Below are positions 26,708 to 35,645 of a DNA stretch of 47,572 bases, in pieces. Every line of letters begins with the position of its first letter. Within the stretch, counting starts at the first letter, position 1. Under the pieces are notes generated by a model, which made no database searches, was not told where the DNA came from, and worked only from the letters and a program-made list of their open reading frames with translations. The stretch lies in assembly GCA_001898425.1 (NCBI GenBank), contig MKTV01000049.1, forward strand, positions 1-47,572. Reading direction: 5' to 3'. Made by a program: the position numbers and the translations under genes. The stretch is from Rhodospirillales bacterium 69-11 (GTDB taxonomy: Bacteria; Pseudomonadota; Alphaproteobacteria; Acetobacterales; Acetobacteraceae).

Positions 26708-27900
26708 CCCACCAGGCGAACGGCCAGGCCGAGTGCGAGGGCGGCGGGGACGGCGAGGCCGAGGAACGCCGCCGTCCAGCCGAACGCGTGGGCGAGCACG
26801 CCGCCCAGGGTCGCCGAGAGGGACGCACCGATCCCCTGCGCCGTCGCGACGGATCCGAGCGCCGTCTGCGTGCGGCCGGTGCCCCAGGTGAAGTCGGCGA
26901 CCAGCAGCGGCACCGCGACCCCCAGCGTGCCGGCCCCGCAGCCGTCGAGGATCTGCACCGGGATCAGCCAGGCCGGATGCACCGCCAGCGCGGCCAGCAC
27001 GCCGCGGATCGGCAGCACGGCGCAGGCGGCAACCAGCAGCCAGGCACGGTTCACGCGATCCGCCATGCGTCCCGCGAGCAGGGCGACCGGCACCATCGTG
27101 GCCTGTGCGACGATCACGCAGGCGGCCATCCAGCGCGTCGGGTCTCCCTGCCCGATCGCCGCCATGCGCTGGCCGAGCAGCGGGAGCATGGCGGCGTTGC
27201 CGAGGTGGAAGGCGGCGAGGGCGATGCCCAGGGCAATCAGCCGCCGGTCGGTGAGCACGCTGCGCAGGGAGTTCTCCGGCCCGGTCCGGCCCTCGGGTTC
27301 GGCCGTCGAGGCGGGTTCGCCAGCCTGTCGCCGAACGGCGGCCGATCCCCCCGGCATGAGCCAGAGCGCGGCGAGGGCGCCGACCGCCATCGTCCCCAGC
27401 ACCCAGAACGCCGCCACGGCGCCGGTCACGAAGGTGGCGGCGACGACCATGAGGGCGGCACTCACGTTGCCGCCGTGGTTCCACGCCTCGTTGCGGCCCT
27501 GCCGCGCCGGGAACCGGTCCTTCCCCACCAGGGCGAGCGTGAGGGCGACCAGTCCCGGCCCCATGATGGCGCCGCCGATCGCGATCACCACCTGCGCGGC
27601 GAGGACTGCCTTGAAATCATGCGCGAACAGGAGCCCGACGGTGCCGGCGACCACCGCGATCGAGGCACCGGTCAGCACCAGCCGCGGCCGGCCGGACCAG
27701 TCGACCAGCGCGCCGGCGGGGCCGTTGCACAGCAGCCCGGCGATGCCTCCGATGGTCATCACCAGGCCGATGCGTGCCGGATCCCAGTGCGCCTCCGCCA
27801 GCCAGGTGGCGAGGAACGGCCCCAGCCCGTCATGCACGTCCGCCAGGAAGAAGTTCAAGGCGGAGAGCCCGGCCGTGGCCGAAAGGTATGTTCCCGACAT
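26662..27900 (-). CDS. Major facilitator superfamily transporter
   Basis: A 412-residue protein with about 12 hydrophobic helices in two halves, split by a hydrophilic loop near residues 200-225. It opens with GLSALNFFLADVHDGLGPFLATWL and has the MFS loop between helices 2 and 3 as GPAGALVDWSGRPR; the second half repeats it as LAGRMADRVNR. MFS proteins move small solutes by proton coupling or export drugs. The substrate is not identifiable; the form resembles drug/metabolite exporters of the MFS_1 group. Its 3' end overlaps yejF by 46 bp on the other strand, and its start faces a small membrane-protein gene across 59 bp. Confidence 0.9.
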   Translation of the reverse strand: MSGTYLSATAGLSALNFFLADVHDGLGPFLATWLAEAHWDPARIGLVMTIGGIAGLLCNGPAGALVDWSGRPRLVLTGASIAVVAGTVGLLFAHDFKAVLAAQVVIAIGGAIMGPGLVALTLALVGKDRFPARQGRNEAWNHGGNVSAALMVVAATFVTGAVAAFWVLGTMAVGALAALWLMPGGSAAVRRQAGEPASTAEPEGRTGPENSLRSVLTDRRLIALGIALAAFHLGNAAMLPLLGQRMAAIGQGDPTRWMAACVIVAQATMVPVALLAGRMADRVNRAWLLVAACAVLPIRGVLAALAVHPAWLIPVQILDGCGAGTLGVAVPLLVADFTWGTGRTQTALGSVATAQGIGASLSATLGGVLAHAFGWTAAFLGLAVPAALALGLAVRLVGQAPRLKAASISAHV

Positions 27901-27959
27901 GCGCGTGATGTGCTGCTTCGTGAGGTGACGGCAAGGTCAAGGGATCTCACGTTCCCACT

Positions 27960-28187
27960 ATGGAAGTGCTCCGCTACGTCCTGCCGCACATGGCCGCCGG
28001 CTGCCTTGCCGGGGCGATCGCTGCGGTCACGCTGGTGGCGGCGAATGTCGGGTCGCTCCGGGACCTCGGCATGCACACGGAGGGCGGCTGGATCGCCTGG
28101 GCGCTGCTGGTGTTCGGCTTCGTCGTGACCTTCGGGTCGGCCGCGATTGGCCGTGCCATCATCTGCCTGGGATCCGACGAGGACTGA
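27960..28187 (+). CDS. Small two-helix membrane protein, unknown function
   Basis: A 75-residue protein with two predicted membrane helices (AAGCLAGAIAAVTLVAANVG and WIAWALLVFGFVVTFGSAAIG) joined by a short polar loop, ending in an acidic tail. Frame quality is good, with hydrophobic helices and no Arg/Pro bias, so I take it as real although no clear ribosome binding site precedes ATG 27960. It lies alone between a divergent MFS gene and the heme A synthase gene. No family is recognised. Confidence 0.6.
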   Translation: MEVLRYVLPHMAAGCLAGAIAAVTLVAANVGSLRDLGMHTEGGWIAWALLVFGFVVTFGSAAIGRAIICLGSDED

Positions 28188-28209
28188 CCCGCGCGGTCCG
28201 CCATCCGTT

Positions 28210-28230
28210 GCGACCCACCGCTTGGGTCGC
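28210..28230. terminator. Hairpin after the small membrane-protein gene
   Basis: GCGACCCA (28210-28217) and TGGGTCGC (28223-28230) form a perfect 8-bp stem with a 5-nt loop, 23 bp past the stop of the small gene. It has no T-run, so the terminator call is tentative. Confidence 0.4.
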
Positions 28231-28300
28231 GGCGCGCGACGGCGGTGCGCATGGGTGGATCGGCGCCGGATGGACCAATCAGCCGGTCATCCATGTATTT

Positions 28301-28320
28301 TGCACGACGATCGTGGTGCA
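28301..28320. promoter_or_regulatory. 20-bp near-perfect palindrome upstream of heme A synthase
   Basis: TGCACGACGATCGTGGTGCA matches its reverse complement except for one base pair, and lies 52 bp before ATG 28372 in the local AT-richer part of the gap. It looks like an operator for a dimeric regulator. The regulator is not identifiable. Confidence 0.4.
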
Positions 28321-28371
28321 TTCTGCAGGACGAGTTCCCAGCGTCCCGCCGTCAGCCTATAAGGTCCGATC

Positions 28372-29457
28372 ATGCCATTCGACGTCAGGGACTTCGCCGA
28401 CGCACCGCCCGGCGATCGCGCGTCCAGCCGCCAGAACCGGCGCCTGGTCGCCACGTGGCTGCTGGTGGTCGCCGGGATGATCCTGGTCATGATCGGGCTG
28501 GGCGGCGCCACGCGCCTGACCGGATCGGGCCTGTCCATCATGGAGTGGGCCCCGTTCCGCGGCACTCTCCCGCCCATGAGCGAGGCGGAGTGGCACCGCC
28601 TGTTCGCCCTCTACCAGAAGATCCCGCAATACGCGCTGGTCAACGAGGGCTTCGGACTTGCCGGCTTCAAGCAGATCTTCTGGCTGGAATGGACCCACAG
28701 GCTCTGGGGCCGCCTGATCGGGCTGGCCTTCCTGGTGCCGCTGGTCGTCTTCTGGGCCACCGGCCGGATCGAGCGCCGGCTCATTCCCCGGCTGGCGCTG
28801 CTCTTCGTCCTGGGCGGGCTGCAGGGCGCGGTCGGCTGGTTCATGGTCGCGTCCGGTTTCTTCCCTGATTCGACCTCGGTCTCCGCCTACCGGCTGGTGG
28901 TCCATCTCGTCCTGGCGCTCTCCCTCTACGCCGCCATCCTCTGGACGGCGTTCGGCCTCCTCGCCCCCCGTCCGGTGCTGAGCAGCGTGCCGCGCAGCCT
29001 CCGCCTGGGCGCCGGCCTCACCGTCGGGCTCGTGTCGCTGACCATCGTGGCCGGCGGGTTCGTGGCCGGCACGCATGCCGGGCTCGACTACAACACCTTC
29101 CCGCTGATGGACGGGCGGCTGGTGCCGGACGGCTACGCGCGGCTCACGCCCTTCCTGCGCAACCTCACCGAGAACATCGCCGCGGTGCAGTTCGACCACC
29201 GCCTGCTGGCGACGCTGACCGCCCTGGCCGCGCTCGGCACGCTCGCCGCCGGGTTCGGCGCGCGCGCCATGACCCCGCTCCGCCCGCGCCTCGCCGTCCT
29301 CGGCCTGGCCGTCGCGGCGCAATACGCGCTGGGCGTCGCCACGCTGATCCACGTCGTGCCGGTGGGGCTCGCCACCGCCCATCAGGTCGGGGCCACCCTG
29401 GTGCTGACGGCCGCCCTCGTCCTGCTGCACGGCACACGGAGCTTGCCCGCCAGATGA
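28372..29457 (+). CDS. ctaA: Heme A synthase (COX15/CtaA family)
   Basis: A 361-residue inner-membrane enzyme that oxidises heme O to heme A for aa3-type cytochrome c oxidase. About eight helices form two four-helix bundles. The haem-binding histidines appear in EWTHRLWGRLIG and VHLVLALSL in the first half and QFDHRLLATL and TAHQVGATL in the second. The first helix has MIGLGGATRLTGSGLSIMEW, the usual COX15 (alphaproteobacterial type 2) opening, and AGTHAGLDYNTFPLMDG is also conserved. Its presence implies an aerobic respiratory chain. A histidine kinase gene follows after 22 bp in the same direction. Confidence 0.95.
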   Translation: MPFDVRDFADAPPGDRASSRQNRRLVATWLLVVAGMILVMIGLGGATRLTGSGLSIMEWAPFRGTLPPMSEAEWHRLFALYQKIPQYALVNEGFGLAGFKQIFWLEWTHRLWGRLIGLAFLVPLVVFWATGRIERRLIPRLALLFVLGGLQGAVGWFMVASGFFPDSTSVSAYRLVVHLVLALSLYAAILWTAFGLLAPRPVLSSVPRSLRLGAGLTVGLVSLTIVAGGFVAGTHAGLDYNTFPLMDGRLVPDGYARLTPFLRNLTENIAAVQFDHRLLATLTALAALGTLAAGFGARAMTPLRPRLAVLGLAVAAQYALGVATLIHVVPVGLATAHQVGATLVLTAALVLLHGTRSLPAR

Positions 29458-29479
29458 CCCCGCCACGGGACCCGCCGAG

Positions 29480-31297
29480 ATGAGCGACGCGGGTCTGCAG
29501 GCAGCCGCAACCGCCGTGCTGGATCAGCACCTGACCCTGCTGTCCTGCACCCAGGCACTGGCCGGCCGCCTCGAGTGCCCCCTCCCCAGCCCCGGGGACG
29601 GCGCCGCATCGCTGCTCCGCGCCGCAGCCGGCCTCGCGCCCCAGGATCGGGAGCGTGCCGCGGCCTGGCTCACGGAACTCCAGGCCGCCACCCCGGCGCA
29701 CCTCCAGGTCGCCACCCCGCGGGGGGAGACGCTCACGCTGCGCGCCGACCCGCTCTCGCCGGCCGGCTGGCTGCTCACGCTGACCGCCGCCGTCCCCGCC
29801 GATGCCGGCGCGGCGCATCAGCGCGCCAGCATGCTGGGGGCCATCCTGGCCGCCTTGCCGCAGGCCGTCTGCATGTTCGACGCGGCCGACCGCGTGACCG
29901 TGGTCAATCCCGCCTGGGACGCCGTGATGGACGGCGTCGCCATCCGGATCGGAGAGTCACGGGCCGACCTCGTCCGCCGCATGGCACCGCTGGGGGAGCT
30001 GGGGGGCGGAGATCCCGACAAGATCGTCGCCCACGCGCTGGCGCTCGACCTCCGCCAGCCGCATCGCTTCGTGTTCCGGCGTCCGAACGGCAAGGTGGTG
30101 GAGCTGCACGGGCACCCTCTGCCCAGCGGCGGGCGGATCATCGTGATCGGCGACATCACCACGCTGACCCATGCCGAGGCCGCCGCCGAAGAGCGGGCCG
30201 CGCAGATCGACGTGATGCTGACCCACACCCGCCACGGCGTCCTGTACTGGGGCGCCGATCGGCGGCTGGTGGCGAGCAACCGCCTCGCCGCGGAGCTTCT
30301 CGGGCATCCGCCGGGCCTGCTCATCCCCGGCCGGCCGGAGGACGAGGTGCTGGATGCCATGATCGCGCGGGAGGAATGGGGGAGCGGAGAGGCGACCCGC
30401 GTGACCCTCGAAGCGCTGCGCCGCCGCGATCGGGCGATCCCGTACCGCCGGTTCCTCACCACCAAGGCCGGCCGCGTGCTGGATGCGCGGTCGGACCCGG
30501 TGCCGGGTGGCGGCTGGATCACCACCTTCAGCGACGTGACCGAGAACATGCGCACGCAGCAGGAGCTGCGCGCGGCACGCGATGCGGCCGAGGCGGCCAA
30601 CCGCGCGAAGTCCCGCTTCCTCGCCACCATGAGCCACGAGCTGCGCACGCCGCTGAACGCGGTGATCGGCTTCTCCGACGCGCTGCTGCGGGAAGGCCGC
30701 GCCCCGGCGCCGGCCCGCGTCGCCGAATTCGCTCAGCAGATCAACGATGCCGGCCGGCAGTTGCTGACGCTGATCAACATCGTGCTGGACGTGGCGCGGA
30801 TCGAGGCGGGCCGCTTCGACCTGACGGTGGAGCGCGTCGATCCCGCGGCGCTGGTGCACGACGCGGTGCGGCGAATCGCCTCGGCCGCCCAGGCTGCGGA
30901 CATCACGGTAGAGATGGCGCTGGCGGACGACCTGCCGGTGCTGCGCGCCGACGAGCAGCGGCTGCAGCAGGTGATGACGCACCTGTTGTCGAACGCGGTG
31001 AAGTTCACCAATGCCGGAGGCACGATCACGGTCGGCGCGGAGACCGAGGCCGATGGCGGCCTGCTGATCACCGTGCGCGACACCGGCATCGGCATTCCGG
31101 AGGCCGAACTCGAGCACGTGTTCGAGCCGTTCACGCAGGTGGAGGACAGCCACGCGCGGCGGTTCCAGGGTGCGGGGATCGGCCTTTACGTCGCGCGCGC
31201 CCTCGTGCTGGGGCATGGCGGCTCGCTGGTGCTGAAGAGCCGGCCGAACGAGGGCACGACGGCGGAGCTGCGGCTGCCGCATACGCTGGCGGTGTGA
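29480..31297 (+). CDS. PAS-domain sensor histidine kinase, no adjacent response regulator
   Basis: A 605-residue signalling kinase with no membrane helix visible, so probably cytoplasmic. Order: a divergent N-terminal sensory region (1-110); two PAS-like domains (about 115-230, ALPQAVCMFDAADRVTVVN, and about 245-355, THTRHGVLYWGADRRLVASN); then a HisKA dimerisation domain with phospho-acceptor His386 in MSHELRTPLNAVIGF. A HATPase_c domain has the N box (LSNAVKFTN), G1 (DTGIGIPEAEL) and G2 (GAGIGLYVARALV). Such kinases phosphorylate a response regulator, and none is encoded nearby. It lies just downstream of heme A synthase, so a link to respiration or redox state is possible but unproven. Confidence 0.93.
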   Translation: MSDAGLQAAATAVLDQHLTLLSCTQALAGRLECPLPSPGDGAASLLRAAAGLAPQDRERAAAWLTELQAATPAHLQVATPRGETLTLRADPLSPAGWLLTLTAAVPADAGAAHQRASMLGAILAALPQAVCMFDAADRVTVVNPAWDAVMDGVAIRIGESRADLVRRMAPLGELGGGDPDKIVAHALALDLRQPHRFVFRRPNGKVVELHGHPLPSGGRIIVIGDITTLTHAEAAAEERAAQIDVMLTHTRHGVLYWGADRRLVASNRLAAELLGHPPGLLIPGRPEDEVLDAMIAREEWGSGEATRVTLEALRRRDRAIPYRRFLTTKAGRVLDARSDPVPGGGWITTFSDVTENMRTQQELRAARDAAEAANRAKSRFLATMSHELRTPLNAVIGFSDALLREGRAPAPARVAEFAQQINDAGRQLLTLINIVLDVARIEAGRFDLTVERVDPAALVHDAVRRIASAAQAADITVEMALADDLPVLRADEQRLQQVMTHLLSNAVKFTNAGGTITVGAETEADGGLLITVRDTGIGIPEAELEHVFEPFTQVEDSHARRFQGAGIGLYVARALVLGHGGSLVLKSRPNEGTTAELRLPHTLAV

Positions 31298-31328
31298 GAG
31301 CACGGGCCGATCCGTGCTACGATGGGTC

Positions 31329-31685
31329 ATGGCCCGACACCACGCCACGTTTTCTACGAGATCGGCCAAGAGGGCGGCAGAGATCTTCGTCGATCGGCTG
31401 CGGGACCGCTACGACGTCGAACGGGCGATCCTCTTCGGATCGCGCGCCCGCGGCGACCACCGGCCCGACAGCGACGTGGACCTCGCGATCGTCCTGCGCG
31501 GAGAGCGTCAGGACTTCATCGGCACCAAGCTCGACATGGCAGGTATCGCGTTCGACGTGATGCTCGAAACCGGGCTGCTGGTGCAGGCATTTCCGATCTG
31601 GGGCGACGATCTGGCGCACCCGGAGCGCTTCGCCAATCCGACTCTCATTCGGGCCATCGCGAGCGAGGGGATCGGTGTCGCATGA
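31329..31685 (+). CDS. MNT-type minimal nucleotidyltransferase (antitoxin of a HEPN/MNT pair)
   Basis: A 118-residue protein of the DNA polymerase beta-like minimal nucleotidyltransferase family. The catalytic motif is intact: GSRARGDHRPDSDVDLAIVL, with Gly37-Ser38 and the metal-binding Asp49 and Asp51. In HEPN/MNT modules this protein neutralises the HEPN toxin, in some systems by adding AMP to it. GTG 31314 is an alternative start. Its stop overlaps the HEPN start as ATGA. The pair follows the histidine kinase by about 30 bp. Confidence 0.88.
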   Translation: MARHHATFSTRSAKRAAEIFVDRLRDRYDVERAILFGSRARGDHRPDSDVDLAIVLRGERQDFIGTKLDMAGIAFDVMLETGLLVQAFPIWGDDLAHPERFANPTLIRAIASEGIGVA

Positions 31686-32086
31686 CGAAGCAGATCATGG
31701 ACAAGGCCGCGAAGGCGCTCGCCTCGGCGCGACTGCTGCTCGACGCGGAGGACGCGGACGGGGCTACGAACCGCGCCTATTACGCCATGTTCGACGCGGC
31801 CCTGGCGGCGCTGGCCTGGGCCACACGTCATGACGATCTTCCCGTGCCGAAGACACATGGCGGGATGATCTCGAGCTTCGGCCGGCTGCTCGTGCAGCCT
31901 GGCCACCTCTCGCCGGAGCTTGGACGCGCGCTCAACCGCGTCCACGAATTGCGGCTCACCGCAGACTACGTGGCGGAACCAGTGCCGCTCGAACGGGCTG
32001 CGTCGGCTGTGGACGAAGCCGCGCGCTTCCTGGCCGGGATCGGCGAGTTGCTCGCCACGCCTTGGCCGGGATCGAAGGGGCGGTGA
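31682..32086 (+). CDS. HEPN-domain protein (toxin partner)
   Basis: A 134-residue all-helical HEPN protein: helix KAAKALASARLLLDAEDADGATNRAYYAMFDAAL (two pieces), then HGGMISSFGRLL and ELGRALNRVHELRLTADY. The AYYAMF and R-LTADY features match the COG1895 branch of HEPN. The canonical RNase motif R-x4-6-H is not evident; the equivalent site reads RLTADYV, so it may not be a classical RNase. Members of this branch pair with MNT proteins and are thought to act in stress or phage defence. It is translationally coupled to the MNT gene. Confidence 0.85.
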   Translation: MTKQIMDKAAKALASARLLLDAEDADGATNRAYYAMFDAALAALAWATRHDDLPVPKTHGGMISSFGRLLVQPGHLSPELGRALNRVHELRLTADYVAEPVPLERAASAVDEAARFLAGIGELLATPWPGSKGR

Positions 32087-32206
32087 CACTGGAACACCCC
32101 GAGGGTCGGCGTTGAGCCGATCCGATCGTCGTCAGCGGTGATCGTTCAGACGCGACGAGGATGGGACAGCCGATACCGGCGCGGAATGCCCCATCCGGCA
32201 ATCCTG

Positions 32207-32670
<464 letters not shown>

Positions 32671-32674
<4 letters not shown>

Positions 32675-35628
32675 CCCGCGATCTCCCCGACCTGTCGCTC
32701 GAACACCGCGCGCACCTCGCGCGCCAGCGCCTCCAAGGTGGCCCGCAGCGCAGCGGTGTCAATCGCGTCGAGTCCAGCCCGCGCCGTCGCGCGCAGCAGG
32801 GCGCGGGCGCCGGCATCGGGGAGGGTCTCGCGCGCGTCGCGGCCGACGGTGATGCGCAGCATGCCCTGCACGGTCCGCCACACATGGTCGGCGCGGATCA
32901 GCAGCGCGGCGTCGTCCCGCGACAGCAGCCCCGCCCTGGCGAAGCGCGCGAGCGCGATGCGCGTCGTGGGATGGCACAGCTTCGGATGCGCCGCCGCGTG
33001 CATGAGCTGCAGCACCTGGCCGACGAACTCCACCTCCATCTGCCCGCCGGGGCGCAGCTTCACGTCCCACGGCCCGTCCGGCGGAAGGTCGCGCAGCAGG
33101 CGGGCGCGCATCGCGACCGCATCGGCGCGCACCTGGGCGGGATCGCCGGCGCTCGCGATGGCCGCGGCGATCGCGGCCTGCACCTTGCGCCGCAATGCGG
33201 GCGGGCCGGCGACGACGCGGGCGCGGGTCAGCGCCATGCGCTCCCATGTCCAGGCGCTCTCGGCATGGTAGCGGCGGAAGGCGCCCAGGGAGACGGCGAC
33301 CGGGCCCTTGTTGCCGGACGGGCGCAGGCGCATGTCGACCGCGTAGAGCGCGCCTTCCGCACCGGGCGCGGTCAGCGCGGCGACATAGGCATGGGCGGCG
33401 CGGACGAACCATTGGCTGACCGGCATCGTGCGCGCGCCACGGCTCTCGGTCACGTCCTCCGGATGGTCGTAGATCAGCATCAGGTCGAGGTCGGAGCCCG
33501 CCATCATCTCCCGGCTGCCCGCCTTTCCCAGCGCCACCACGGCCATCCCGCCGCCGCGCACCTTGCCGAAGCGCGTGGCGAAATCGGCCAGCACCGGGGG
33601 CAGCAGGGCAGCGAGCGCCGCATCGGTCATCGCGCTGCGCCGCTCCCCCGCGGCGTCCGCGTCCAGGCGCCCGTCCAGGGTCGCGACCGAGAGGTAGAAA
33701 TCCTCCTCCTTCACCGCGCGGCGGGTGATCTCGATCGTGTCCTCGAGCGTGGTGGCGTCGCCCAGCCGCGCATGCAGCAGGCGGATCGCCGCGCCCTCTT
33801 CCTCGGGCGACAGCAACCCTTCGAGCGCACTCGGATAATGCGCGAGGTATTCGGCGAGCGACGGGGCCGCCCCGAGGACGGCGGCGATGCGCTCGAGCAG
33901 GGTGGGGTTGCGCTGGAACAGCGACAGGATCTGCACGCCGGCCGGCAGCGCGGCGATGAACCGGTCGAACCGGCTGAACGTGGCGTCCGGATTGGGCTGC
34001 GCGGCGAGTTGCGCCAGGATCGCCGGCAGCATCTGCTCCATCAGCTCCCGCGCGCGCTGGGACCGCAGCGCGCGGACGTGCCCGGCCTGCCAGCCGCGCA
34101 CCGCGGCGACGATCCGGTCGGGCGACACGAACCCCAGGCTGCGCAGGGCGGCCTCGGTCGCGGGCGGATGCGGATCGTCGCCGCGGAAGTCCAATGCGCC
34201 GACCACCCGCCCGCCATTCGGGATCTCGGGCACGGATTCGAACACTTCGGCATAGCGGCGACGGACGCGGTCCAGCCGGTGCAGCAGTGCCTCGGCAAAG
34301 GCCAGGGTGGAGGGATAGCCCAGGAACGTCGCGATCCGGTGCAGCTCCTCCGGCTTCTCGGGCAGTTCGTGCGTCTGGCGGTCGGCGACCATCTGCAGCC
34401 GGTGCTCGACCTGGCGCAGGAACCGGTACGCCTCTTCGAGTTCGGCCGTGGCGCCGCGGGGCACGCGGCCCGCCTCGGTCAACCGGTGCAGCGCGCCCAG
34501 CGTGGTGGGGATGCGCATCTCCGGCTCGCGCCCGCCCCAGACGAGCTGCAGCGTCTGCACCAGGAACTCGATCTCGCGGATCCCGCCCTCGCCCAGCTTG
34601 ACGTTGTGGCCGGCGATGCGGGCGACCGGATCGGCGGCGGCGGTCAGCGCGGTCTTCCGGTGCTCGTCGATGCGTCGCTTCATCGCGTGGATGTCGGCCA
34701 CCGCGGCGAAGTCGAGCCCGCGACGCCAGACGAAGGGCCGGATCTCGCCCAGGAAGGCGGTGCCGAGGCCGAGGTCGCCGGCGACCGGGCGGGCCTTGAT
34801 CATGGCCGCGCGTTCCCAGTTCTGCCCCATGCTCTCGTAGTAGGTGATGGCGGCGGGGAGGGCGATCGCGGGCGGCGTCGCCGCTGGGTCGGGGCGCAGG
34901 CGCAGGTCGGTGCGGAACACGTAGCCGTCGGCGTCGCGCTGCTCCATCAGGGCCACAAGCCCTCGTGCGACCCGTGTCGTGAACCGCCCCATGGCGTCGC
35001 CCGCCGTGCGCTCGGTATAGATGGGCGCCGCGGGGTCATAGAGCAGGACGAGGTCGACATCCGAGGAGAAGTTCAGTTCGCGCGCGCCCAGCTTGCCCAT
35101 GCCGAGGACCGTGAAGCCGCCGCCTTCGGCCGGGACGGCGGGGTCCGGCAGGTCGAGCTCTCCGGCATCGTGCGCAGCCCGCAGCAGATGCGCGACGGAG
35201 CAGGCGAGCGCCGTCTCCGCAAGCGCGGAGAGCGCGCCCGTCACCTGCTCCAGCGTCCACAGCCCGCCGATATCGGCGACCGCCGCGGCGAGGGCGATCA
35301 CGCGCTTGGCGGCCCGCAGCGTGGCCGCGGTGCGGGCGCGGTCCGCCTGCGGCTTCAGCGCATGCAGGCTGCGCATCGCCGTCTCCACCACGGCCTCGGG
35401 GCCGTCCGCCACCAGCCGCCGCAGCGCGGCCGATTCGCGCACGGCGAGGTCGGCCAGATAGGGGCTGTTGCCACCCAGGCAGCGCAGCAGCGCCGCCACC
35501 GGCGCGCGCTTCGCCAGACGCGCCTCCGCCCTGCCCTGTTCGGCGAAGCGCTCCAGCAGCCGCTCCCCGGCGGGCGGATCGTGCGGGGCGGGCCAGCTCT
35601 CGGGCAGGCGGAAACGTGCGTCGGTCAT
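32671..35628 (-). CDS. glnE: Bifunctional glutamine synthetase adenylyltransferase/adenylyl-removing enzyme
   Basis: A 985-residue enzyme of normal length that attaches AMP to, or removes it from, glutamine synthetase in response to nitrogen status through PII. There are two nucleotidyltransferase domains: the N-terminal adenylyl-removing one, with GMGKLGARELNFSSDVDL at about residue 175, and the C-terminal adenylylating one, with ALGKAGSREMMAGSDLDL at about 697. A helical regulatory linker joins them. SPYLADLAVRE at the N-terminus and GGIREIEFLVQTLQLV in the first half are further GlnE signatures. It is divergent from the AsmA-like gene with nearly touching starts, and is followed by coupled bcp. 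Confidence 0.97.
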
Positions 35629-35645
35629 CGCCGCGCAGGCTGGCG

